Below are positions 33,122 through 44,157 of a stretch of 64,000 nucleotides of DNA, in pieces (positions within the stretch are counted from its first letter, which is position 1; each line of letters starts with the position of its first letter). Below the pieces are notes generated by a model. The model searched no databases. It saw only the letters and a list, made by a program, of their open reading frames with translations, and was not told the DNA's origin. A program made the translations under genes and the position numbers. This stretch comes from Tigriopus japonicus. Lineage: Eukaryota > Arthropoda > Copepoda > Harpacticoida > Harpacticidae. The DNA lies in contig JAAGOF010000307.1 of NCBI GenBank assembly GCA_010645155.1, forward strand, positions 1 to 64,000, written 5' to 3'.

Positions 33122-34946
33122 ACCTGGGGCCCATGTTACGAAACACGTTGTCCGACCGGACGAACGCAATTTTGGTGACCTCCGCACAATTTGTGCGGAT
33201 CCGCCGAGGTTTCAATGTTACGAACAAAGTTACGAGTGTCCGACTCGCAAATGTCCGAAGAAAATTTATGCAAGGAGGTGCGTAAATTTTGTGCGCACTA
33301 GACATTTTGAGATAGGAGGCTTCCGAAAGTGTCGGTTTTTGTTTAAATTTGTCAAAAAAAAAATGCCAATTTTACACGAGATGAATTGTTCTGAAGTCGG
33401 CAAATAAGCCCATTTTTGCCAATTTGCCCTAAAAAGTTCATCACAAAAATATTTTTCATCAAAAGAACACAACGAAATCGGACACTTCTCAATCTCAAGA
33501 AAAGAATGAAAATTCAATTTTTATAGGAAATACTGTTCTGATAATTTTGAATTATAAACACTTTTCATTTGCAATTTGGGATTTGGAATCTTAGGTGATG
33601 AGAAAAAGGCGGATCTGACATACGTTTTCACTTTTTGAGTCGATTTTTTCCAAAAATGACATTTTGGGGCGTTTTATACTACTTATTCCGGCTTTAAGAG
33701 GCTTTTTACTTTTAGAGGCATTTTCCTAAATATCACTTATTCTCTGTTTGTTGACTTCGAAGAGTGGCCATCTTTGTGGAAAAATTGATGATGAGTAGGG
33801 ATCTGAAATAAAGTTTTTTAAATATAAAATGTTTTAAAAATATTTGTTTGCTCGATTTTTTAAACATTTGGGTGTTTCAAGAATAGAATAAATATTTTCG
33901 CGAATATTTAAGTCTGAATTTTTTTTTCGGGCAAAATTGAGGAAAATAAATGAATGATCAATGCTCTAGAGGGCTTAACCAAAGCGAAACAAAAATACAA
34001 AATGATATTTGTACCAAGATTCGACATTGACGACCAAAACTAATGTCATATGCGGAAAAACTGCGCCATCCATTGAGGCAAATTGAAAATTGTATTTTTA
34101 AAATCATTTACATGTCAGGAATGCCTCTAAACACGGTAAAATGCATCAAATTCACCAAAAACTCTGAAATTTTTGTCAAAAATTCTTTTTGTAGTTTGAG
34201 AAATAATGTGTCCTAGTTCTTGCCGAAAAAGTGATATATCTTTAAACTAAAACCATTCCTCAAATATGGCAACACTAGCTCGCTTGTGTGCAGGATGGCC
34301 AAATTTACTTGCCTATTTTAGTTTTCATTAGTCTAATTACAAATTGTGCAGAACTTTCTTGTTGTTTAAATATTAAGGTCTGTTTATACTCTCTCTCTGT
34401 AATAGCTCACATTTAAGCTCAATATTTGTTACACCGTACAAGCAATCTTGGCTCTTTTTGACCTTGAAAAGTTTGTCACGTTGTTTTCAGGGTAGGTTGG
34501 TCACACTCGTAAACGCCCTGGTCACATTCGGCGAAGGTCCAGTCCGGAGAAGTACATACGAAAGTTTCGTAACATTGACTTTACACACAAACTAGCCCTA
34601 GACTTCTCAGTTCGAGCTAAGCAGGCAGACGACGGCGACAGTTGTTTGATCCGTGACCTCTAGATGACTCAGGCTGTATTTTCGGGATTGACTACAAGAA
34701 CCAAACTTGTAGAAGGATATTTGCGTTACAAACAAGGTAGCGCACTCTATGACGTTCCTTATGAAACTATTATCATTTTTAACCATGTGGTTAGGTAATC
34801 CCTCATAGAGGGTGGTTTTGGCGACGTCAAAATTGAGACATCTCTATTTTATTTATCTATGCTTTACACCATCCAAAGTCCGACTGGACAGTCCAGTTGG
34901 ACATCAGACATTTTTGGCGGACGTTTCGTAACATAGGCCCCTGGTA
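33122..34946. mobile_element. 1.8-kb TIR element without coding capacity
   Basis: The left end GGGGCCCATGTTACGAAACA and right end (TTTCGTAACATAGGCCCC) are inverted repeats of about 20 bases. Variants of the end (CAATGTTACGAAC, GTTTCGTAACATTG) recur inside, and subterminal GTCCGAC/GTCCGG words are frequent. 33900-34200 carries a stretch like the interior of the GGGCCCGG MITEs (GCGCCATCCATTGAGGCAA), so insertions are nested. No transposase was found. It ends about 85 bases from the 3' end of gene 2. Confidence 0.55.
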
Positions 34947-35031
34947 TGGGGTAACACGTGAGTTTAAGCACCCCTGCTCAAACCAAATGGAGAAATACAC
35001 AAGAAATTAACAAATCATAATCTCAGTATAT

Positions 35032-38000
35032 TTACATGTTGAAAATGCAAGTGGGCTTTATACTTTTGACAAAGACAAGGAGTTGATCGCTTTGGTCAGG
35101 TTGGTCAGAATTCCCATTGTCTAATCTGGCTTCCTCAATAGCAATCCATTTAGGTTGATGCTTCTTCACAAATGCATCAACCATTTCGGGACTAGGTGTT
35201 TTCAAATCAGGTAATTTTTCATACTTTAGCGTCATATATAGAATTTTGGCAATGGTAAGAATGTGATAAGAGGTCTGTTGCTTGGCAGTGACAATTTTCT
35301 TCAGTTGAGCTTTTAAAACATTTTTGCTAACCAGTTGTATGATTGTGTCTGTGTCGACGTCAAAATCTAGGACATTGATTTTTGGATTGAAAAAGTTGGG
35401 AAGACCATTTTCGTGTTTGTAACTCTCTTTGAGAAGTGATAAGCATCTCAAAAGCATCACTTCTTTTGGAAGGTCTTCTTTGGGAGGTACCTTATTTGTT
35501 CCTCGGGGAATAGGTTTTTGGAACACATCCATCAAATCCCGACCACATGAATGGCACTCATGGACCCAGAAAATGGCTTGAATCAATGAGTTTGATTTCA
35601 CTTTTGGGCGATCCTTGGAAGTTTGGGCAAATGAAATGAGCAAGGATTTGAGCAAGCCCAAGGTTGAGATCCCATTGGGAATGCTTTTGAGTAGGATGTC
35701 TTGCTCAAAAGTGGGACAGAAATCTCGGTCCATTTTCCCATCTTTGGGAGAACATCTTGGAGAGAGGAGCACATGAGCCGCTTTTAGTTTGTCAATCAAG
35801 GATTTGGGAGGCCAACATTTGGGAGGCGTTCGAGTTGTCCATTTTTGCCATTCTGGCGGAATCCTTGAGAATGGAACTTTGACTAGAATGGAGAGGTCCA
35901 CATCGATGAAGAGGTCTTTGTGAAGTTGCCACAAGGGGAGACCGCATTTACAAAAATCTTTTTGCAGAGATTTCGTAAATATGTCTTTGAAACTCATGTC
36001 TTTCAGGAACTTTTCTGCAGATGAAATTTTTCTATCTGGTCTGAAATGTAACAAATGTCTTTGTTAAATTACTCATCCAAGTTATTTCTTTTCAATATAG
36101 AGTCTATGTTTTTTTGGTCAGCATTAAAATCCTCAATGAAATCAGTGCAATAAATCAAGAAAAAGGCCTTTGTATGTTACATTTTTTGTCACATTGTCAC
36201 CTTGATTATCAAACAAAATTGTCATCATTACTCCACTTGTCATGTGGATTTCGTGAAGTAAGTGCAATCAATTCAAGCTAGAATATCTTTCAAAATACTG
36301 TTATGCTCAACAGTGCAATCAAAACTCCCTGGAATGATATTTTTTCCCCTCAAAAACCTCATTATTTATTATTGTCATTGGCCCTAAGACGTATTTCTTG
36401 AAATCCATTCTGTTATGTATTGAAAAACGCAGATTTTCTTGTCAAATTTCAAAGGAGTTATTAGAATCATGAGTGACCATTCTTGCAATATTTCAATGAA
36501 ACACGGGGAAGTTCCTTTAATTTTGGAAGAAGAAACCAATATTAAAAGTCTAAAAGATGCTTAAGTTGAATATATGATCAAATATGTTCAGTCGCTCTTA
36601 CGATTAATCATTGCAAATTACAATGGAATTTAATCCATCTTTTAGGCTTTTTTCATTTTTAGTTTTGGCCTTTTTGTCGAAATTTTGTGTTTTTTACAAT
36701 TTCTTGAGAAATAGAAATATGTCCCAAGTACAGACGTTTCAAACCCAAATTGCAAAATTGTATTACAGAAACATCAAATAAATTTGCAACCCTTTTCTTT
36801 ACTTGATACGTTTTTTTTATAAAAACCAAGAGGTATGAAATTTTGTGGTCGTTATAGCCTCATATTGTGATTGATTCATAAAAATGCTTGCATTTTTTGT
36901 GTTTTTTTTGTGTGTTGTGTTTATTTTTGCATCTTAATGCATTTTTGCATTTTAATGCATTTTTGCATTTTAATGCATTTTTGCATTTTAATGCATTTTT
37001 GCATTTTAATGCATTTTTGCATTTTAATGCATTTTTAATGCAATTTAATGCGTTTTTGCATTTTAATGCATTTTTGACATTTTTCAATGCATTTTTGGTA
37101 CTTTAATGCATTTTTGGCACTTTAATGCATTCTTGGCGATTTGATTCGCATCCCTAAGAGTGATATTGGTGTTTCATTTGATGTGTCAGATATCATTGGA
37201 CACATTTTTACCCTTTTGGGGAATTCTGAACGGTCTCGAGGATATACATACAATGAGGCTATTTTAAGGTTAGCTTCAAAGTAGAAGACGTTTGATCAAA
37301 ACTCTGGTTAAATATTGCTATAACAGGCTTAAAAAACGATTGAAGTCGATATTGAAAGCATGCTTTTTGCAAGCCTTGGCGCAGACAAAACATACGAGCT
37401 TTTTTTCAAGACCTAAACTTTTGAACAGGAGATTCCATTAATTAGATTTGAATAGTTTCAAGCATCTATTAAGCTTCGTGACACTTTTTAATGTTTACTT
37501 TGGATTTATTTTTATGTTTGGACATCTACTGTTTAATTTGGCAATCATTTGGCAATGAAGACTTGCCTTACCTGACATTGGCATCAAATGAAAATGATAA
37601 TGAGGCTCCTGATGAAGGAACTTTCGCTGTAAGACAAAATAAGAAGCATTGAAACTTAAAACTCTACATCAGGGGTCGGCAACCTGTGGGCCCAAGGGTG
37701 TTTTTGGGTGGGCCCAGGAGCTTTTGGGGAGTTCCAAAATGGTGGGCCCGAGAGCCATTCATGGTATATACTCGTGAGCCCCGAGCTCTTTGATCTATGA
37801 ATTGTGGGCCCACGAACCTTCCAGCATCTGTTTGGATGGGCCTTGACCTTAAAGAGGTTGCCGACCCCTGCTCTACATCAAAAACCTCGTCATCAAAGGA
37901 CGCGAACGTGAAAAGAATGTTACTTTTACGGAGACACTTGTGTCGTTAAATAAACCAAATTTAGCCTTGAACAGAGCCGCTCTTTGTGGCGTTGTCAATA

Positions 38001-41000
38001 GCGGACATTTTCGCGACTTAGCTACTTCATCGCCAAACTGTTTGACAATATGATCCGGCCAATTTTGTTTGAAGTTGGTTCGAATCTTTGAACCAGATTG
38101 GCAGGAGAATAAGGAAAAGCGGTCAAATAGTCATGCAATAAAAGGCACGAAAACATCCGCTTTGGTCTATATTGTACAAAACCGTCCATTTTTTTTGTTT
38201 CAACCACCAACCAAGCAACACCCAACTTCAAGATTGATATTTACTCACCATCAATCAAACCAAATCTGTCCTTCCATTCTTGGAGCATAATTCGCAAAGA
38301 GGCTGGGTTCAACCACAATTTACCATCAGTTTCCTTGAAAATATTGCATTCGTCTTTGTTCTTAGCGTCTGTTAGGCAAAAAATGTGCAAAATGAATAAT
38401 ATGAATACCTGGATAAGAAGTCAACTTACTTCGAGTCTTTCTGCCAAGAAACTGTGCGAGTTTCGACTGATAATTTGAAATATCGTCTCGATTCTGAACT
38501 TTGGCGCAGACAAATCCATTGTCTACTAAATGTATTGCCAAAACATCTGCATATTCTCCATTGGCAAAATTCAGGACAAAAGCCATGTCAAGGTCCGGTA
38601 GTTTCAATGGTGAATATGAACATGTCAACAAGGAACCATAATATTTGTAATGAAAACAATCATCTTCGCCTAAACGAGAACACTGAATGGTATTTGAGAT
38701 CATCATACTATTAAGTTTGTTTTTGAATTACCTGATTCTTTAAGTAAAGGCACGCAGATTAGGGTACAAATACTTACTAGATTGACCTTTTTTCACAGGT
38801 TTGCATAAAAACTATTTTCGTCAACTTAAAACTTGTTGATTTATTCTACGTACAACTTTTCTGCACTTTTCAAAAAATGTGTATTCTTGGTAGCAGAATT
38901 CTAGAGTTTGATTAAAGAGTCTGATTAAAAATTTCAGGTGTAAGGACTACTGATGGAAAAAAGCAATCTTTCAATCTTTCTCAAGCGAGGTTGCTAGCGT
39001 TAGGTTTGCCATCACCCCTTACATACTTCACCGTCTTGCAAAATCAGGAGACAAGCTCCCTTTACATAGCGCTCCTGATCCAAAGACGAATAAAGCAAGG
39101 GTTGCCACTAGCGTTCACCTTCAGAAGAAAGCCTATTTCCTCATAGCATTCAACACACAAATGATAGACCCTGAGGGCTAATTAGCAGACCTAATTGGGC
39201 AACCTATCGTGAATATGATTGGAGATTGGATTGTTTCCATCACTAGTCAGGACTCAAGTGGTTGATTCCTGACTTTGTTTCAAGAGTTTGATTTAAGAAT
39301 TTGTTTCAGAGTTTGTTTTAAGAGTTTATTTCAGAGTTTAATTCAAGAATTTATTTCAGTGTTCGATTCAAGAATTTATTTCAGAGTTTGATTCAAGAAT
39401 TTATTTCAGAGTTTGATTCAAGAATTTATTTCAGAGTTTGATTCAAGAATTTATTTCAGAGTTTGATTCAAGAATTTATTTCAGAGTTTGATTCAAGAGT
39501 GTGATACAAAAGTTTGATTAAAGAATGTGAATCAAAAGTTTGATTCAAGAGTGTGATACAAAAGTTTGATTCAAGAGTGTGATACAAAAGTTTGATTCAA
39601 GAGTGTGATACAAAAGTTTGATTCAAGAATGTGATACAAAAGTTTGATTCAAGAGTGTGATACAAAAGTTTGATTCAAGTTTTCAGGTGTCAGAACTCCA
39701 TTGTTCATTCCAGTCTTTGATAAGAGTTTGATTCAAGAGTTTGGCTCCAGATTTTGATTCAAGGGTTTGTTTCAGGAGTTTGATTCAAGAGTTTGATTTA
39801 AGAGTTTGGGGTCAATGTGAATATTAGGTCATATGTTTTTTGTTTAGAGTTGCATGCTTGAAGCATACTTCATCAATTGACTTCCACTCTTTTTTTTAAT
39901 TTCTTTAACGTTTTCAGGCTTTTACGAGGGAAATCCAGACTAGAGGTAGACTGGGCTTATAACTCGTTTAAATGCACGATATTTGGATTTATGAAATTAT
40001 CGAATTAAAGACTTATCTCTTGTGAGCGGTTGTTGTTTTTACAAATTTTGTTCTTAGACAAACTTACTCGAAGCTATGATTTAATTATGCCAGGTATGTT
40101 GGTTGACCCATGTATAATAAGAAAATAAGCGCCGAGAGCGAGTAACATGACAAAAATGATGTACCTTTCGAGGCTAAGCTGTCTCAAATCGAAATTGAGC
40201 ATTTGCTTTGGACAAATGTTCACCAAACATAGAAATATAATAATGAGCAACATATTTACTTTACAAAATGTTGGATTTTAACGAGTTTCTCACTCTAGAC
40301 GTCCATTTTTTGAAACGTGCAGGGGTCACCCAACATACATTGTCTAATTAAATCATAGCTTCGAACAAGTTTGTGTGGCAAAAAAGTTTGTGAAATAACA
40401 TGTGCTCACAAGAGGTAAATCTTTATTTCGATTTTTGGCGTAAATCCAAAACGGTGCAATTTAACGAAATACAGGCCCAGTCTACCCATAGTCTGGATAC
40501 CCCACGTAAAACAACGCCACATTAACGACATTTTCATCCTAATGGATTTTCAACCCAAAATTTCGTTTGAAATGCTCGAGCAGGTTTAAAATACGCTTGA
40601 AGTCAATGATGGGAGCATGCGTTCTGCGTGCTTTGGTGCAGAAAAAAGCATATGAGCTACTATTTTCCAATTCAAAGGTCGCAAAACACCTTTCTATCAA
40701 ACTGAAATAAGAATTTGTATTTGTTTTTGCACTTGTAGCCTGAAGATGTCAAGCACATCTTTGTTATGAAGAATTTAATTTGAGTTATATTGGCCACCTA
40801 CAGTTTTGCACGTGTTTTGTCCTGATGTAACAAGACGGTGCTACTTGCATAACCTGTGGCAAATGTCAACCATATTCTTGTTATTCTAGGGTTTTGTTTT
40901 TTCTTTATCTTCCAAAATCATTCATTATGAGGAAAAATTCATTCCTTTTTTTTTTTATAAATCATTAATTTTCGAACCGTGCTACCAAACGCAGTGATGT

Positions 41001-43602
41001 TATATAATCTTGACATAGGCCCCGTAAATACAAAAATTTGATTTTGAGAAACCTTGAGAGGCATCATAACCAGGGCCACCAAATTTATGTCAAAAAATTG
41101 CTGAAAAATGTATTATTTTTGGTAGTTCTTTATGGATATTATGTAACAAAATCGGATTTTTTTTGGCATTTTTTTGGTATTTTGGTCACATGTTGCCTTA
41201 AAAACTAACCTTTTTCATACTTGCATTATCTAAATTTTGTTTCATAGGTAGGAAAGATGCTAAAATAGTTTTATTTTGTCACAATTTTAGCAAATTTCAT
41301 CGCTTCTATTCGTATTTTGATTTTGACATCCTTTTTGTAGATCATTTTCAACATAACAGGCATTTTTCCACATTTTTTTCGAAATTTTCACAATTTTTTT
41401 AGCTTTGGAAAAAAATTGTACATTTTGTAACTACAATGTAAAATGTCATTTACAACTATCTAGCGGGCCTGATGATAAACTAGATATTCCTAGAGGGCTA
41501 ACAGAGAAATGTCACTTCAGTTCAGTCAGTGGAGATTTGTTTTGAACACACTTCATTGATCCGGAAGCAAGGGTGTCAAGTGCCTAAATGCATCATGCAT
41601 TGCTCTTGTTTGACCAAAGCAGTTGAATGAGCCATTTCGCTACTGACTCCCTGAAAACGCAAGTTCTGGTTTTGAATCACGTAACTTAGCGTGTTCAACG
41701 TCAAATCCCATCGCACACACAGTGCAGGCTGGGTGACTCATAAATATTTTTGGAGTCTCATTTCTCTGTTAGCCCTCTATCTAGATATTCCTAGAGATGC
41801 TTTATTGTCAGAGATAGGCGAGGTTCCGACTCAAGCGCCATGGAGAAAAGTAAACGATTTTTTGAACTAAAAACATTTCCAAATAAACAGGGTCTCCATG
41901 CTTTGGATGTAGAAAAATTGTCAAATGAAATGTCCAATAAAACCTTTTCCAGGGGATTTCCCCAATGTTCAGAGTCTTAAATTGCAAACTTTCAAGTTGG
42001 TTTTTGAGAAGAAAAATATAAGTTGGAAGCATCAATTCATTTAGAGCACATTAGGTTGGGCTCTAGGAAAATGCAAACGTTCTACTTCAGAGTAAAATGC
42101 GGAGACACTGGATTGAGGGACAGCTTGTCGAGACTTTGGTTTGTTTGGAAATGTTGAAAACGGCGCCCAAAAGGGCATCAGCCAATCACATGATGAGAAT
42201 TAGATGACGTCATTGACGCCGGTCTCAACCTCGCCCGTCTCTGGCAATAAAGTGTCTCTAGATATTCCTAGTGACAAAAGTAATGCTCTGTATATTCTTG
42301 CTTTCTTATCTTGACTTTGTCATAAAATTAAACATTTTTCCATGTCAAGTTCATTGAAACAGGCAATTTAACCACATTTATGTAAAACTTTTGCCATTTA
42401 TGTAATTTTGGACAAAAATCGCAAATGTTGGTAATTACTAGGGCCCGGAATTTTTTTTTTAATATGAAATATTTTAAAAATAGTTCTCCACTTCTCCTTG
42501 ATTTTTTTAAATATTTTAGCTGTTTCTTGGAAAAATAAGTATTTTCTAGAATTTTCTAGTCAAAAAACATATTTCGGACAAAATTGAGGAAAGTAAATGA
42601 ATGACCAATGCTCAATAGAGCTTACCCAAAATGAACCCAAAATACAAAAATCTCAACAAAATGGCATTTGTTCAAAGATTAGACATTCAAAACCAAGACT
42701 ACCGTCAAATACGAAAAAAACTGCGCCATCTATTGAGGCAAATTGAAAATTGTATTGTTTAAATCAATTACATGTCAAGTTTGCCCCCAATACCGGCCAA
42801 AGGCATCAATTTCACCAGAAACAAATTTGTAAAATCGGTGCACACAGACAAAAATACAAAAATATGGCCTTGTCAAAAATAAGATTTCTTAAACATCCGG
42901 CTTTTTTCCAAATATTTTGGGCTTTTGAAGAAAATATATATTGGATATTTTGTCACTTTTTTGCAAATATTTTTCCGGGCCCTAGTAATAACATTGTAAA
43001 ATGTAATTTACAACTAACTGGCGGCCTTGATCATAACATTTTAACTTGATAAAAATAGTATGATAGTCTTTTCTTGATGGGGTGACTAGAATCATGATAA
43101 AATGATAAAAGCTTTTCTTACTTTTGTTCCCAAGTGTTTCAATACAGAACATCACTGATTCCGTAAAAGCCTTATGCAATGGAATATCAGACTTCCAAGA
43201 TTCAACCAGCTCCTTCACTTCTTTCATTTCACTGGGCTTCATATTGAAGAATGACTCCAAAGCACTAGTTTCATTTCTAGACTGTTGAGATGAAACCTCA
43301 GATGGAGAATGTTTTTTAGGCCTTCCTCTTCCTCTTTCGGTCATTTGGAGGTTGTCCTTTGGATTATTAGAAACTTTGTCAAATTCTCCTTCATTTTCAC
43401 GATTTTGTAGGTCATCAGGTTGGGGATCCTTCTTCGGCCTTCCTCTTCCTCTTTTGGTCATTTGGAGGTTGTCCTTTGGATTATTGGCAGCACTGTCCAA
43501 TTCTTCTTTGGAGCCATGATTTTGTAAGGTATCATGTTGAGGATCCTTTTTTGGCTCCCCTTTTCCTCTTTTGGTGGGTTGGTTAACTTTTTCACTTGCC
43601 AT
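35032..43602 (-). CDS. AT-hook Mab-21/cGAS-like nucleotidyltransferase, gene 2 of 3
   Basis: Exons 43602-43122, 38669-38430, 38368-38249, 37626-37572, 36040-35032 join in phase to 634 residues. The ATG at 43602 is used because the codon before it is GTG. The N-terminal tail has a degenerate AT-hook (RGKGEPKK, 12-19) and two intact ones (51-58, 90-97), spaced 39 residues. A helical spine (MKEVKELVESWKSDIPLHKA) leads to the nucleotidyltransferase core: Gly172-Ser173, Asp186, Asp188 (PDLDMAFV) and Asp347 (FIDVDL). Exon 3 (LWLNPASLRIMLQEWKDRF) matches the strand-helix of Mab-21 proteins; exon 5 is the Mab-21 C-terminal half with HECHSCGRDL and LPNFFNPKINVL. Predicted role: nucleic-acid-activated cyclic dinucleotide synthesis; the AT-hooks predict minor-groove binding of AT-rich DNA. 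Intron 1 (4.45 kb) holds three MITEs and a tandem repeat; intron 2 is only 61 bases. Confidence 0.88.
36935..37135. repeat. 18-base tandem repeat
   Basis: TGCATTTTTGCATTTTAA is repeated about six times exactly, then degenerates. It lies in intron 4 of gene 2. Long frames on both strands here are products of the repeat. Confidence 0.9.
37670..37870. mobile_element. hAT-type MITE, CAGGGGTCGGCAACC ends, copy 2
   Basis: 201 bases with ends CAGGGGTCGGCAACC and GGTTGCCGACCCCTG. The 8-bp duplication CTCTACAT is exact at 37662-37669 and 37871-37878. It lies in intron 3 of gene 2, only 44 bases upstream of the exon 4 acceptor. Confidence 0.9.
39285..39830. repeat. tandem repeats, 25- and 26-base units
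   Basis: First block: GAGTTTGATTCAAGAATTTATTTCA units (39290-39490). Second block: GTGTGATACAAAAGTTTGATTCAAGA units (39490-39680). Then looser GAGTTTGATTCAAG words. The common word GTTTGATTCAAGA shows that one unit gave rise to the other. Intron 1 of gene 2. Confidence 0.85.
39935..40496. mobile_element. palindromic MITE, CCAGACTA ends
   Basis: CCAGACTAGAGGTAGACTGG at the left and CCAGTCTACCCATAGTCTGG at the right are inverted. Inner arms continue (GAAGCTATGATTTAATTA and TAATTAAATCATAGCTTC; ATGTTGGTTGACCC and GGGTCACCCAACAT). About 562 bases. No clear target duplication. Intron 1 of gene 2. Confidence 0.7.
41491..41783. mobile_element. hAT-type MITE, TAGAGGGCTAACAG ends
   Basis: Left end TAGAGGGCTAACAGAGAAATG; right end CATTTCTCTGTTAGCCCTCTA followed by a 4-base TCTA. 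The flanks are GATATTCC at 41483-41490 and 41784-41791. The right copy is shared with the next element. Interior has no gene. Intron 1 of gene 2. Confidence 0.75.
41792..42260. mobile_element. hAT-type MITE, TAGAGAYRCTTTATTG ends
   Basis: 469 bases between TAGAGATGCTTTATTGTCAG and GGCAATAAAGTGTCTCTA. Subterminal inverted words GGCGAGGTT and AACCTCGCC continue the repeat. Flanks GATATTCC at 41784-41791 and 42261-42268 are an exact 8-bp duplication. Intron 1 of gene 2. Confidence 0.85.
42441..42990. mobile_element. GGGCCCGG-ended MITE, full copy
   Basis: Left end CTAGGGCCCGGAATTTTTTT, right end AAATATTTTTCCGGGCCCTAG. Interior has GCGCCATCTATTGAGGCAA, shared with 24445-24836 (inverted), 33900-34200 and, at one end, 63903-64000. 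Lies 130 bases downstream of exon 1 of gene 2. Confidence 0.75.
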
Positions 43603-43663
43603 CACTAGTTTTGCATTCTGGTTAACGCAGCCTCATTAAACTAACTACTTTCCTTAATCAGGT

Positions 43664-43925
43664 ACGAATCTTGGAGCAGCGTGTGGAGTTTTTTTGGGGG
43701 GGTAAGGGTGAGGGAAGGAAGGGAAGGGGTACTAAATTCTTCTTGCTCCCTCCCAAAAGTCTTTCTAAAGGCTTGTTATTAGGAAGTGCTCTGACAACTC
43801 AAAAACCCGGCTTTTAAAGGATTGAGGAGAATTACGTCTTTTTCGGCTGAGAGCACCATAGATACAGTATATTTATATAAGAAAATTGGATGCACCTTTG
43901 AGTTCAAAACTGCACTTTTAACCGT
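43664..43925 (-). repeat. dispersed repeat, inverted partner at 52075-52340
   Basis: GGTGCAxxxxxGAATTCAAA, CCTCAATGCTTTGAAAACC, GGGCTTTTGAGTTGTCAGAG, AAGACTTTTTGGAGGGAGCA and a C-rich run match 52075-52340 in reverse complement. It lies just upstream of gene 2, and its partner downstream of gene 3. Confidence 0.7.
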
Positions 43926-44157
43926 CACCTTCAGTCTTAAAAAATACTAAAAGTGATTCACGATTCTCTCATTCAAGTCGTTTTTTACTCTGAAATATGT
44001 GAGGATGATATTTCGGCCCTTCCAGTCTACAAAATCTGATGATGCGAGGTTTGCTAAAAATAAAGGCCCAATGTTCAAGAGGAGGTGCTGATAACTTGTG
44101 GGGCTACTACGTAGAAAGGTAAGAGTGCTATCAATATGTTTTATGGAAGATTAGCTA

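Noticed and set aside
36860..37106. Open frames on both strands with KCKNAL or FLHFNA repeats
   Set aside because: They are translations of the 18-base tandem repeat in an intron; the period is a multiple of three, so frames stay open by chance.
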